Assembly (NCBI GenBank): GCA_034190875.2
Contig: CM067356.1
Coordinates: 55,675,848-55,739,847, forward strand
Length of the DNA stretch: 64,000 nucleotides
Direction of reading: 5' to 3'
DNA from: Urechis unicinctus
Taxonomy: Eukaryota; Annelida; Polychaeta; Xenopneusta; Urechidae
The notes under the pieces were generated by a model. That model did no database searches and was not told the origin of the DNA. It saw only the letters and a program-made list of their open reading frames with translations. Position numbers and translations under genes: made by a program. Below are positions 51,650-63,244 of the stretch, piece after piece. How positions within the stretch are numbered: position 1 is the first letter of the stretch; every line of letters begins with the position of its first letter.

Positions 51650-53190
51650 TGTTCGCGGCTATCCACCTCTTTGAATCAAATGGAGAGAGTGACACCTTGT
51701 TCATGGTCTGCAGCAGATATACCTTGCTCAGGGAGCTTGCTTAATTACTCCTGGATTGGCGGCAGCAAGGCATCAAACTTATCTCAGCCATCCATAAACT
51801 CACAGGAATACACCGCCTTGCGCAGCAGCAGCCGGCGTTTCGTTTCATCAGGCTTATTCTTAGCCGTCACTGCAAAGGCGTCTGGGTTATTTGCAGACAC
51901 CAGCTTGTCAAGCGAGGCCAGGAGGAGCTGTGCACTGTCAATAACGCGTAACAGTCTGATCAATAGGGATATATACTTCTCCATATTGTTCGGGCTAGAG
52001 TTGATCTTCCCTTCCACCTTGCTTACGGCCTGCATCAAGAGGTGGGAGTCATAGCCCTGTAAGTTATGGAATACTACAGGCACGGCCGTTGTCTTAGAAT
52101 CCAATCGCAGCTTTAGGTTGCATGCATTGAGGGCTGTCCACTGTACTTACCTGTTATATGACAATGGTCTTATGCACCCTTTTATCCTTTCGCGTCATGC
52201 GCATGGGAACAGGGATTGACAGAACTACTATTATCTTGAGCTTTTCCTGCTACAGGGCTTGCAAGAATTTCTCCACAGTGTTGCCTCCTCAGGTTTGTGC
52301 CCATGTAAGCATCGCTCACAGAAGAACTTGCGGTGTTCGTATTTATTTTGATCATACAACAAGCGATTCAGATTTTTGATTTGTGAATAATAAAACTTAC
52401 CATCCTCCTCAATCAGAATGAGTTTTATACGTGGACCAGGATGTTTACTGATGTGGTGTTTGATAGTGCCCTTCCCATCCCAGCCAAAGAAGTTCAAGAC
52501 TTGGTAATGCAGTAATCGATTATGTTCTGTACGTTTATGATTGTCTTCTTAGCTGCCAGCTCACTCGGTAGCAACAAGTAGGAGCCACCTTTTAATGGAT
52601 GGTAGTTAGAAATATCAATCCACACATGTGACTGCCTCAAACTCCCAACATGAACCTTTATTGCTCCACTTCTCCAACCGCTTTTGGATATTAGCATTAC
52701 TGTGGTTCAGTGCATCGTTAATATTTTCTGAGAAGAGAACCACCTGCTGCTTATTACGCAATACAGGCTCAGCACACTCAGTGCTGCCACCATCTGTGCG
52801 CTTCATAAGTCTTACTTTAATGGCAAACTGACACTTGATTCCGTTTAGCTCTTTCAGCTCATCAGTCAAACCTTTCACATCTGTCGACGCACGCCTTTAA
52901 ATAACGTCATAAGGTCCGAGCCAAGGGGGTCTCAGGAACGTTCATCACCCATCCACGCAAATAGTGTTTAACAGCCCACTTAGTGTTCTTGAACTTAAAA
53001 CATGGTGTAGGGACAAGGGGGGGGGGGGCTGCTTAACGTGGGGCAGGGATGGTGGTTGTTTTGCGTGGCACGTGGACGGGGATGTTTAACGTGGTGCCGG
53101 AGGTGACACCCCAGCCTTTAATCTAGCAAATATCTCATTGCATACGCAGTCAAATTCATTATGCTTTACTCTAAATGAAAATTTTATGAT
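51603..53190 (-). pseudogene. Polymerase B remnant of Polinton 2, palm domain deleted
   Basis: The C-terminal piece (KVSLSPFDSKRWIAANSVDT) at about 51615-51700 is joined directly to the end of the exonuclease region (51715-52140: VVFHNLQGYDSHLLMQAVSK). The segment holding motifs A, B and C is gone. Upstream come the C2H2-like KFFCERCLHGH (about 52310) and the N-terminal GSCWEFEAV region (52500-52880) and linker. Frame breaks are numerous. Confidence 0.88.
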
Positions 53191-53287
53191 ACAAAAATGA
53201 CAACCACTACACAGCGAGCGGACTTTGACCTTGTTGACAGTGCCAAGTTCTACAGGATTTCTGTTTTTATACAGCGAGAAATCCCTG

Positions 53288-53584
53288 TTAATTTTTAGGC
53301 TCAGTGTCGCCGGCTGGTGAGTCAGAGTCAGGCTGTTCTGAAGCCATTTTTTTCTTTTGGTCAACAAGCCTGTGGTTGACTTTATCGAACCCACAATCCT
53401 TACACATTTCTAGGTTATTTTTTATACCCTTCTGACAAACCGTACAAAGACGATTAACGACATCATGTTTTATCTTATATCTGTGTAAGTTACAAAACTC
53501 TTGTGTACAGGGCTTGTTACAGGGGTCTTTCTTTCCGACTAATATCCACAGGCACTTTTTTTCAAATACGTCTATTATTATGTA
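53288..53584 (-). pseudogene. Small Cys-rich protein of Polinton 2, start codon lost
   Basis: The reading frame is open for about 97 codons: CLWILVGKKDPCNKPC, EFCNLHRYKIKH, RLCTVCQK, MCKDCGFDKVNH. It keeps a CxxC (CKDC) that copy 1 lacks. The position of the copy 1 ATG reads ATA. Confidence 0.62.
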
Positions 53585-53606
53585 TATAGTCTAGATATCT
53601 ATTTAT

Positions 53607-53781
53607 CTAATTGAGAATACTGTCTGGGGGCAACTGGGTATCGGATGGCACCACAAGTAGCTCCTCTTTTAAAAAGCTACGGAGTGGTCCATCTAGTAAA
53701 TAGTATAATACAGATTCACCAGGTTTAGTCACAGAGCGTCCAATCCGGTAAACATTGAGTGACCACACAGGGTCATGTTTG
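53607..53781 (-). pseudogene. Integrase C-terminal fragment of Polinton 2
   Basis: An open stretch DPVWSLNVYRIGRSVTKPGE, VLYYLLDGPLRSFLKEELLV ending QLPPDSILN. This is the C-terminal part missing from copy 1. The catalytic core is deleted: at about 53781 the sequence jumps to the middle of the next gene. Confidence 0.8.
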
Positions 53782-54022
53782 CCAAGCCCACCTTTCTGGA
53801 GGCGGACTCATTGATGTTGGCTCGACAGCTTTGTCTCTAGCGTCTGTAAGCGTAGCCTTAGCCTCACGGAGCTCTCTCAGAAGCTTATTCTAATTTGCTT
53901 TTCGAGCTGCAGCACCCTTTCGTACTGCCGCAACCTTTGTAGCGTATTTTGTAGGTCGCTCACTGGTCACTGACGTTATCTCTACTGGTGTTGTCTTTCC
54001 TTGATTAGTGTTCCATGTTTAC
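53782..54022 (-). pseudogene. Fragment of the single-TM basic protein, Polinton 2
   Basis: Homologous to 15284..15504 of copy 1 (the AARKA and LRELREAKA region), with frame breaks and with the TM part removed by the deletion at 53781. Confidence 0.6.
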
Positions 54023-54049
54023 TTACTAAATTTGTTTGTCCAATTGTCA

Positions 54050-54200
54050 GCACTTGGTAAGCACACAGTATAGCCCGCAAGTAGTGTCTTTCTCTCAGCC
54101 AGTCGCTGCTGATTAGGTACTTGTTTTTCAAAATTGACAGGGCTTAACTGTTGTTAAAGCCACGGCAAGTGGAGCTAAGCCCATGCTATAGCCCGTACGA
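54050..54200. promoter_or_regulatory. Diverged repeat region equivalent to the 22-bp array
   Basis: Contains ggtaagcacacagtatagc (about 54056) and ctaagcccatgctatagc (about 54172), with caattgtcagcactt and aaattgacagggctt flanks as in copy 1, but no tandem array. Confidence 0.5.
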
Positions 54201-54229
54201 AGTGTCTTCCTCTCAGCCGGTCCCTGTTG

Positions 54230-54590
54230 ATTCAAGGTCTTTAATTTACTTAGGCTGGTGTTCTTGTGGGATTGGTAGAAACATATTAGCAATACCTGAG
54301 TATAGCTCTAGCACTGCCTTACCTATAGTGTGCGTCATGCTAGCACTTAGCCGAGCATCTTATTTCACATGCAGCTTTGTGATATTGTCTTCAGATATTA
54401 ATTCAACCTGGTCAATTGTAAGGCGTTGCTCACCAAGGTACTGACGGGCTTGACCCCCAGCCTTTGACAGCAGCAAGCCCATCTCTCTTATAAATATATA
54501 CCCTCTGGGTTCCGCTCGCTCAGACTTTGTGGCCACTCGGCTAGCCGTGTACTGTGAAAGGAGTTGATCAATGATGATATCAGGATCCAT
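54230..54590 (-). pseudogene. Homologue of the 15727..16169 protein, 3' end degraded
   Basis: ATG 54590 (MDPDIIIDQLLSQ) runs in one frame through IFIREMGLLLSKAGGQARQY and RLTIDQVELISEDNI before a stop. The end that matches copy 1 is in other frames or missing. Confidence 0.62.
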
Positions 54591-54719
54591 AAATATACGT
54601 TTACACTTCAAGAGTCTAATATATAGCTGCACCCAGCGTCGCTAGGACGCTACCCTGATCATGATACCTAAACTGGTAACTTAGGCAGCGGCTGCTGTCA
54701 GGGCCAACATCGCTTCAAT

Positions 54720-55135
54720 CGATAGCATATGCAGTTGGTTGATCAGTCTTCAGCAGCAGTTTTGCTAGTAGCTGGCGTACTGCGGCGCGTTTTTCCCTTG
54801 TTGGGATCACATCATTTTTCTCGTAAGGCATCTTCTAATAAGTCACGGTCCTTAGTGTGATAGAGCACCATACAGCAGGTCTGCTCACGTAAGTCCTTCA
54901 GCACAGAATTGTACTTTTGGGTGAGGACCCAGACACTTTGCTACGCATGGCGGCCCCTTAAGACGTGTTCGGATAACATATCTTTCTTCTTGGTGAGTGC
55001 CTTTGTTGCAGAACAGTCGTCAATAATGTACAGGGCAGCCACGCCCTTAAAACAATGATAAAAAGCCCTCAAGTGGTCACGGAGCCGCTCTCCTGGATCA
55101 ACCACGTACACCTCTGAATTATCCCCACACCCATG
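54720..55135 (-). pseudogene. Packaging ATPase remnant of Polinton 2, Walker A deleted
   Basis: Reads SEVYVVDPGERLRDHLRAFY and ALYIIDDCSATKALTKKKDM (Walker B present), then frameshifted C-terminal parts. The N-terminal third with Walker A is lost at a junction near 55135, where sequence from the capsid gene begins. Confidence 0.85.
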
Positions 55136-55905
55136 ATTCAAAGAGCAGTTGGATGCCCTTCATGCTGCGAGCAGGCACGTATACAAGCTTCCTGTGGCAA
55201 AGCACACGCTCATACGGAATCGCAAGTCGACCTGTGTACTGGGTGCGTATCATATTGGCCAACTCATGTTGGGTAACCATCTCATACTCTAAGGAGATGC
55301 CATCAATTTTGTAGCTGGCATTGGTGTTGCTCGTTGCGTGAATCATGCAGTTGTAGTCGTCGAATGTGAGCTCGTTTTCCAATCTGTCACTAAGTGCCCT
55401 CTGGTAGAATGGCATGTGGCTCTCGAGGAGTTCAAAATCAAGCGAAATGTAGAACCTGTAACTATAAACAACGGCTACGGCCTTGTCCTCTTCCTCGGTC
55501 TCATCCTTGTCGCCTGCCCCCCATTCGTATCTTGGTTGCGTTTCTGTCATTTGATGTGTCAATGCCCTGATACTGGAGGCCCTGTTTCTCCTGTGCAGTC
55601 CGCCACAAGTTGTGGTAACAGTGGTACACATCGCTGTCATCAATAGACATGACGTCATTGCCAAAAATTTTGATTGTTGTATTCTTAACCACGGCACGAC
55701 CCAGATTGGTTGAGGTCAGTGCGATTGTAAAGGCCAACCATGCTGTCCCTGGGACAATGACGTAGTCTGCACCTAGATTGGGGAAGCGAACCAGCAGTTG
55801 CTGGTTATGGTTAACAGTGCTTGGATTGTTTGTAATAACTACAGACTGTCGCTAGCCCTTTACCCTGAGAGCTCGGATTTAGTTTGCGTCGTAAGTACAC
55901 GTCAT
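55136..55905 (-). pseudogene. Major capsid protein remnant of Polinton 2, N-terminal part only
   Basis: Start region at 55905 with early stops. Then AFTIALTSTNLGRAVVKN, DDSDVYHCYHNLW, ISLDFELLESHMPFYQ and LENELTFDDYNCMI, ending at VPARSMKGIQLLFES where it is fused to the ATPase remnant. The C-terminal jelly-roll is gone. Confidence 0.88.
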
Positions 55906-55942
55906 GTTAAATAATATCGAGTATATCTTTAACATAATAATA

Positions 55943-57083
55943 CGGCAGAGTATGAGAACCCAACATTTGACGCCGCAGAGGAAGAGGGGCTATGGGAGGG
56001 GAGAGGGATGAGAAGACTAGCCTCATTGATAAAACTTTAGATACGTCAAGTACGACTAGTCCACCATGGGCTATTACTGAAATGCCTGCTGGGTTAACAG
56101 AAGATCAGGTGGGATCCCATAAAGAAACAAAAGTCTTAGTTACGAGGTGGAAGAAGGCAGTGTCAAAGCATGGGCTTGCAGGCCACTCTCGAGTTAAGAT
56201 CGTCTAAAGAAGGTGACCTTTGGGTTAAGTGGGGCCGAGAGTGGAATCTTCTGACATGGAAGACCAATCCCACCAAATTCCTCTCTCCTAGTAGTATAGA
56301 AAAGTACAGTGGTACACAGCTTGCTTGGGATCTTAGAGTGAACCCTGAACTATCCAAAACGGCAGCAAAAGCCTTCCATGGTATAGACCAAGCTGCTGCT
56401 AAATCGGAAGCTGCACTTCCAGAGAAGTTAGAAATAAGCAGCCCGAAAATGTTGGCAGAGCCAGGTGGTGTGAATGAAACAAGCTTCATAAAGGGCTTTC
56501 ATAATGATATAGAAGACCTAGGTAGATAAACAGACAACGAACTACCATTCTGAGAGCTTATAGGGCTTGACCAGGCTAAGCAGACCCAGAGGGGTCAACA
56601 ACCTAGCTAAGAAAACTGAGCTAGAAGGGGAGATAAAACAGTGGGAAACTAAAATTGCAAGCCTGGAGGAGGATGGGAGGGGTGATAGTCGAGCATGGAA
56701 ATTTCAAGCGAATGAGATTTCCGGGCTGCCTCTGTAAACCGAAAATGCTGCGGCCTCAAATCAACCGCATCAGGGAAACTTTCATGAGACTTCTTAACAA
56801 GGAAACAACGCTAGAAAGCCCTCAAGTGGCAATCTCGACCCTGGTACTTGCTTTGACAGGTGGGGGTAGCTGAACTCCTTGACAAACGTCCTAAAGAGCC
56901 TAGCCGGAAAGGCAGCAGGTTCCCTTCCAGGGATTATTGTCTCCATCGTATCATGGCTGCTCAAGTCAGCTGCAGAGGTAGCTAGTTGGATGGCAGAACA
57001 TGTATGGGCCGCAAATATGGCGGTGGGGGGAGTTATCCTCCTGATACTCCGTAACCTACTAGGTGCGCAAGCCAAAGCACAGC
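55943..57083 (+). pseudogene. Membrane-active virion protein remnant of Polinton 2
   Basis: Homologue of 18198..19512: MPAGLTEDQVGSHKETKVLV, KWGREWNLLTWKTNPTKFLS, AGSLPGIIVSIVSWLLKSAA and NMAVGGVILLILRNLL. The start codon is lost and there are frame breaks near 56195 and after 56520. A deletion removed the Pro/Thr linker. It keeps a Lys codon where copy 1 has a stop. Confidence 0.72.
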
Positions 57084-58337
57084 TAAGCCTATTGCGATTC
57101 CACCTACAATAAAAGCGGTTTTCTCATCCTCGTGCTCCTTTCCTACGGGGTGTGGTGTATCAGGAAAGCCTTTCTTGACAAGAGGAGAGGGGCTGCCTAT
57201 ATCATCAGGTGGGGTGTCAAAGCTTCCTCTATTTAAAACTGCAGCATCGACGTTGACATCAGTGTTGCTGCTAATCTGCTGTTGCTCACTCGCGATGGTA
57301 ACCAGATTGTTGTGCCCAACTACTTTTCCAACGGTGAGGCTCATGTCTGACGGAGCCATGTAAAGGCCCGTTTCAAACACATAATCAACCTTTGAGGATG
57401 TATTCTGAAGAAGGTTTTGATACCTGCTGATGGATGAGGGACTGTCAACTGGTGAGTTGATAGCATCCTCAATATTAGCCTGAAACTGCTTTCGGGTGTC
57501 AATGGATGTGCCTGTACCTAGTATCCCTGAGTGGGTCTGCGCCAGAGCACCAAAAATAGCCCAAACATAGGTTTGAATACTGTCGTTAATCCGTGCTATA
57601 CGTGGGGATGTGAATCCCTCAGATTTTTCCATTATGTAAGTACTCCAGGGGGTGCTTGCACCTTCTTGGTCTTGCTTTGCTTAATCAATATGTAGCTCGC
57701 CACCCTGAAAAACAAAGCCGTCTGTTGATTTGTCAAAGGTTTGTCTGACGGATTCGTACAAGTGGGTGTTTCCATAATGAGTGATTGGCCATACTACGTG
57801 TGTCTCGGGGTCGGTAAAGTAGACCCCGAGGCCCTGGTTTCCACCTTTTATCCTCGAATCGGTACTTTCTGCAACACCAAACTCATGACAGAGTTCATGG
57901 TAGATTCTCTTGTCAAATGTATTATCGGTAGTTGACCACGTAGTGTCATATACCCTCATTTGGTTCAGAAGTCTCCTAATGGTGTAGTACACATGGAACC
58001 TATAAAGATCCCTTATTGGTGGGACTTCAGAGTTACGGTGGTCCAACGCAGATATACCGCAGTCAGAGGTTGCGCACCATACAACAAAATTTACCTGGTT
58101 CTGCCAGTATTGCATGTGGTTGGTTCTCCAGCCAACTACAAGTTTATCGTTGCTTATGTTTGACACCAAGTTGTGCTAAAACAGGTTGACGAATTCGACC
58201 TTAAGCGCCTCTGTACTGTCGTCCGCTTGCATCTGGATGAGGAGATGTGGCAGCTGCCCAACTGCTATATGGGTTGGGTACAGCGGGCCCGGTTTGTATG
58301 TTCCATTTCTATTGAATCTAAATGCTTGTTTATCCAT
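57033..58337 (-). pseudogene. Minor virion protein remnant of Polinton 2
   Basis: Homologue of 19486..20797: MDKQAFRFNRNGTYKPG at 58337, TNHMQYWQNQVNFVVWC, YRFHVYYTIRRLLNQM, RKQFQANIEDAINSPV and a TM near the end (AFIVGGIAIGLAVLWLA). There are frame breaks around 58175 and 57670. It preserves about 50 codons in the middle that are scrambled in copy 1. Confidence 0.72.
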
Positions 58338-58343
58338 AGTGCT

Positions 58344-58440
58344 CTGTATCAAACAAATATTCAAAGCAACGAGGCTGTGTCCCTGCAAAATGCTATTGAG
58401 AACACTGCAGCTGATCAATGTGTTGGCCTAAGATGAATCC
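58344..58440 (+). pseudogene. Penton-like protein stub of Polinton 2
   Basis: The first 30 or so codons of the penton-like gene (SNEAVSLQNAIENTAADQCV) are followed by a stop and then the right TIR. The ATG of copy 1 reads CTG here. Confidence 0.6.
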
Positions 58441-58488
58441 CGTTTACAGTAAAGAAAGGCTAAGGGCACTGTAAGATAGTCATATTCG

Positions 58489-58681
58489 GTGTAGACACCT
58501 TGGCCTATGGGCACACTAGTTTACCAACAAACGAGCAGAACCACCTCGGCCCCGTTTGTGGGGTCGGGTCCGAGGCGCCTTTCTCTTAACTTAGGGTGAG
58601 CAAAAATCATGTTTAACCTGCCAGAGAGAAAATAGTACAGATGAGTGGTGGTGCGCCAAAACTGCTACTCTGTATACTACT
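58489..58681 (-). repeat. Right TIR of Polinton 2
   Basis: Mirror of 51457..51649. Internal words gaggtggttctg and accccacaaacggggc form small secondary inverted repeats. Confidence 0.92.
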
Positions 58682-58686
58682 ACGTT
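58682..58686. repeat. Right target-site duplication of Polinton 2 (acgtt)
   Basis: Partner of 51452..51456. Confidence 0.7.
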
Positions 58687-58689
58687 TTC

Positions 58690-60340
58690 TGTGAGCTTAT
58701 CTATGCCATCGGTTTATTTAACACTTAACTTTTAGTTTATAAACCATGGGTAAACAAATGTTATTACACAAAACAGGATAGTTTACAGAAGGGAAGCTTT
58801 CTTATCTTATTTGTTTGTCGGGTTTATGGTTCAAGTGGCGCTTAACCACGCGAGCCCCGCTGCTATCGTATTGAACTTGGGCGCCGCGTTCATGCGCGGA
58901 AAAAAAATCTACCCGCTAGCTGGGCGGCTAGTTGTGCTAGCTGAACCGGCCCGACACCAATTTCACCCGCCCTTGGCGTGCGGGCGGTTTCTAATTTCAA
59001 CCCGTACACTCTTCAACACCCTTCTCCAATATGATTACCATAATCCGAGTCGAGACCATGTGGACCAATTCAAAGCATACAGGGAATGCCACTGTGTATG
59101 TCATGAGTGGGGGTCATGAGCTTGGGAATTAGCCACAACCTTGGTCGACCTTGTGTCAGGTACAAGTAATGAAAACAACCTTTCCGCACCAGAATGTGTG
59201 AGCAGCAGCGCTTTAAATTCTGTAAATTTGCTGACTATTATGTCGGACACCCTCCGCGTACGGTGCATTAGTGTTTACTTTTCTTAATTCACGCGTTACT
59301 AGAGACTTTTCATATGTACCACTAGCAGAAATATATGTCCAATACCAGCAGACCATCGTTGTTATACAAGTTTTATACAAGTTCCCTCGCTGTTGACGGT
59401 TGTTAATGATCTGATATCACCATCAGCAGAGCGGATATGAAAGATCGGCAGTGGTTAAGGGGGCGGACGCTGTGAGAGGCGAAGAATATGTTTGGCCCTG
59501 TCCTCCTCTAACCGGTCAATTTATCTCCTTGACTATTTAAAAAAAAATCCATCTCATTCATATACGTGGCCAATGCCAGTAAACGACCCATTGCTGTACC
59601 GTAAAAACGACCCATTCGAAATACAAAAATGCCGAAAATCCGACACATATAAGCCGCACATCCCTATTTCATAGTGCGCACCATCCCCTCACGGTGTTTT
59701 ATCGCTTTGATTACTAATACAAATGTAAATTATTCCGATAACAAATTTTGCTTTCCCTATCTTGTCCGAGGACTCCAACAGGCTATTGATCACGAAGAGG
59801 CCAGTTGTGGGAGTCAAGGAACATCAGTTAGATTATTTGAAGATAAAGAATTTATGTCATGCAATAAGCTAGACGAAAAAGATCCCCTCTTGTCACCTTG
59901 ACACGGGCGCTTGAGGGGCATCGTTTATGATGGGGATTCATGGAATTATCTCTAATTATCTTATGGTAAAATATAATTATTCCAAGCGATGAATAATTTT
60001 TTTCACAATATTTCAATCGAGGGACAAATGAGTTCCTTACTTGAATAATGTGTTTTTGCGAAAAAGCACCATCAGTTGTGCAGATAATCCCGGCTGCAAA
60101 CCAAATTTGGCGCGACAATTACCCATGAAAAACCCGGCGCTATCGCGTAGGGACTTCTCACATATCTACCTTAAATACCATTTTAGCAGACGCATTTATT
60201 TGCACTTATGCACATTTTCCATCAGATTTGTCAGTATATCAAATGCAGTTACTTAAATGAGTATACAAATGAGATGTAAATAATAATTTGCGGAATGAAA
60301 TGCAATACAAAAATCATCTGTCATAAGATCAATATACCAG
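58690..60340. other. Gene-free interval right of Polinton 2
   Basis: Short ORFs only. A GC-richer patch at 58840-58990 contains gctagctgggcggctagttgtgctagct-type symmetrical words. Nothing else was recognised. Confidence 0.45.
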
Positions 60341-60341
60341 G

Positions 60342-60347
60342 TTTATT
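60342..60347 (-). promoter_or_regulatory. Putative polyadenylation signal of the BTB/Kelch gene
   Basis: AATAAA on the minus strand about 200 bp beyond the stop at 60546. Confidence 0.5.
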
Positions 60348-60545
60348 TACATAAAAACAAACCTGTCTGATCAATTAGCATGAAAGTTCACTTCAAGAAG
60401 CTATGCTTGTCTGGCATTTCATAAAAACAACAAATGTACAATGAATGAGACAGAGTATACATGGAAACATGATATTTTCAGCTCGCAATCTTTCAAGATT
60501 AATTTGGCTGTCACTCTTGTAATGAAAATTAGGCGAAATGCTCAT

Positions 60546-62364
60546 CTATCCCTGAAGATTGACTGGTAGCACAATTTCACAGACAGTGTAGCCGAAATGT
60601 AGATTGCCATCTTCTGAAAAGACATTTCCCAACTTGTTCCATCCCTTACCTTGGTTAGCTGTAACATCACTGGCCTTAGCCTGGTAAACTTGGTTTTCGC
60701 CTTCCGCAAAACCACCCACCAACAGAAGTCGACCATTGTCTCCTTGAGTAAGAATACAATTTTGATGTGACTTGCTCAGAGGACAAATCTTGTCTGGTGA
60801 ACCCCTATACAGACTCTGTAATGGACAGGAATACAAGTCTGATGAATTCTTGATTACAACATCCTTTTCAGTGGTGACAATACCGTCGAATTCATCATTG
60901 AAGTACTTAGGCAGCTGAACAGAATGAATGACAGACTTTGAAATGGTTGAATACACTTGCAGTAGATGGACTCTCTTGCCAATCAGTGGTTTCTTCATTG
61001 CACCATAAACCAGAATATCTCTGCCTGATGCACAGCAAACGACATTAATACACTCATTTCCTTGCAGACGCCCTGATTCCTGGAATGTCTTTGTGCTCAC
61101 ATCCATGCATTCCACATCTCTGACCAACTTGTAGTTCAAGTCGCAGCCACCCAATATATACATAACACCAGAGATAACTACCAGTCCAGGCCCGTACCTC
61201 TCATGCTTCATTGCACCACATTCCTCCCAAGTATTGTTCACCACTTTATACTGCCAAACTTCTGTGCCTTTACTGGTTATATAAAGATTTTGATTGAAAG
61301 AGCAACAGGCTATCCAGGTGTTTAATGTGTATTGTCCCGGGCCGTAGGTCTCACGAATAGGTAAATCAAATTTCGGTGTGAAGATGCACAGCTTGTATTT
61401 GTCATCCGGCGAATGTTTACACATGACGGCTGTGCACGTTTCCAGTTTGGTCTCCAGGGAAGGCCCATGCAAATCAGACGAGCCACTTGTATTGGTTGGC
61501 GTCTCTTCCAATTTACAATCAGGTGTATAACGTGGAGTTGGATTGGGGGGCTCAGCTTTTGTCTTCATAGCGTGCAATAAAACTCTCTGTGATTCTTGGT
61601 GATTGCGCAAAGTTGAATCATTATCCCTGCACATCCGCAAGAACGGCGCGTTCATCTCAGACAGAGGAAGACATTTCAGCAAACTGGGGAAGTCCTCCAA
61701 TCTAGCTGGTAAATCCGAGTTCAACCAAAGTAGAGCTGCTGTCAGGCGGTCTTCTGGATGGACCGGAGATAAGTCAGGATGACCTAAATACCATTTGGTT
61801 GTTTTCAAATCCAAGCTCGTGAATGTATCATCACTGTGTAAACGGGAAAAATTATAGAATGGCCACAGCCTGATATTTTGCAAGGGTATCGTCAGCATTC
61901 AAAGCCAGTGCCTCCTGGCATGCGCTGAGACAGTTCTCTTTGGTTGCGCCCAAACAGGACAAGTACACCCGCCGACATTGTTGCTCCATTTGAGTAAAAC
62001 CCAGCAGCCTCGAAATTTCTGCTAACTTTTCCGCCAGGTGTTCATGTATCCCGTCCATCCCTCCTTTATAAATGCACTCAAGGGTCAAGGCCATGAGCTG
62101 AGGGTCGAGGTCATAGTAAATGGTTTTGATGTCAGCATCAATAGAAAGTGATTTAAGAAGAGAGGCAGATTCAGTGGCTAGTATTACACGATGCACCAGA
62201 AAATTTTGATCTTGGCAAACAAGGGTTAGATCGGTCAACTGCGAAGTCTTATATAACTTCCAATATTTATCTTGTGAAGTTAATTTTATGGAAAACTCTG
62301 AAGCAGACTTTGAGAAAAATGGCTCTTCCTCTTTTGTTGTCTCGGAGGTCGATGACGCGGCCAT
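60546..62364 (-). CDS. BTB-BACK-Kelch protein (KLHL-like), intronless, one frame break
   Basis: The first frame (ATG 62364) holds a BTB domain: LTDLTLVCQDQNFLVHRVIL, ASLLKSLSIDADI, LECIYKG, then the start of BACK (YLSCLGATKENCLSACQEAL). It runs to a stop at 61852, but homology continues in another frame from about 61855: YNFSRLHSDDTFTSLDL, HPEDRLTAALLWLNSD and a BACK/Kelch tail with GPGLVVISGVMYILGGCDL and GRLLLVGGFAEGENQVYQA. The total is about 600 residues, normal for KLHL proteins, which recruit substrates to CUL3 ubiquitin ligases. The one-base break is either real (a pseudogene or recent mutation) or a sequence error. The Kelch repeats are weak, so fewer blades may be present. Confidence 0.8.
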
Positions 62365-63244
62365 GGTGAAAACGGTCGAACAAATGCGTAGCTGATAACT
62401 TACCTAGTGTCATACAACAGCTCACGTATCTACCAAAACTTCCGTGTTCGTGTTCCCTTACGTGAAAACACCTACATGTGATCAGTGTGTAGCCGTTAAT
62501 CCATAATTAACACCAGCTTATAAGAGCTATGCAGTGGTGTTTCAAACAGGCATTCCGTCCGCCATTTTAATCGCATGTACAGAAATGCTAGTACATGTCC
62601 CCCTACTTCACACTGGCAAATTTATTTGTGTCAACCCAGGCCAATCCTAAATTCTTATCATTGAAACGGAATTTGACCCATTTAACAAGTCACACTTTGA
62701 GCACGACTGCGCTTACCCTGCGTGGGCGTATCATTTCTTTTTAACAGAGACAGCCTGTAGGGTTAGGGCTGCTCTGTTTTTGACAATTGTTACAGTAATG
62801 AGACATTTATGATTGAATAGAAATTGTGTCAGAATCCTGAGTCAAGCCCGATGTTGGCCAGACAGAACAAAGGGGACTTTCCCTGGTTTCTAATTGCAGG
62901 AGCCAGCCGTCAAATAGATGGTAATCAAAATATATTTAGTAAACAATAGTCTGAAAAGGTAAATCGAGATAGGCAACTTTTACAATCTCCACACTCCTTA
63001 TGTGATATTACAGTCGAATAAGACATGAAAGCCTCTATTTCTGAAAGTTATACAGTACAGATCCTGATGAAGCCCGACCACAGATTATGCATTCCCATTT
63101 TCTTAACTATTCTCCGCGCTGCGTCGCTGCTGAGTGCCAAATTGATAACAAACCTACCCTTCATCATAACGTACCCCTTCAGTCATCAGTTGATGGAGTA
63201 ACCCCCAACAGCTTATATTAATTATACGCCCCAGTTTCCCAGAT
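62365..63244. other. Upstream flank of the BTB/Kelch gene, gene-free
   Basis: Contains the presumed promoter. No ORF with recognisable domain and no repeat. Confidence 0.45.

Larger units (their letters stand above)
51457..58681. mobile_element. Polinton copy 2, internally deleted (7.2 kb)
   Basis: 193-bp terminal inverted repeats (51457..51649 and 58489..58681) start AGTAGTATA and are flanked by acgtt at 51452..51456 and 58682..58686. Gene order follows Polinton 1, but several blocks are missing: polymerase palm, most of the integrase, two small membrane proteins, the ATPase N-terminus/capsid C-terminus, and everything from penton to exonuclease. Remaining genes carry many stops and frameshifts. 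Coding remnants are clearly homologous to copy 1, yet the TIRs are not, beyond the terminal nine bases. Confidence 0.92.

Noticed and set aside
55119-55140. ATPase-capsid fusion protein in Polinton 2
   Set aside because: The join is a deletion junction: the capsid remnant runs directly into ATPase sequence, and frames on both sides are broken. It is not evidence for a functional fusion.
60546-62364. Two separate genes, BTB-only and Kelch-only
   Set aside because: Homology runs through the overlap and the BACK domain is divided between the two frames. One broken gene is the simpler reading.
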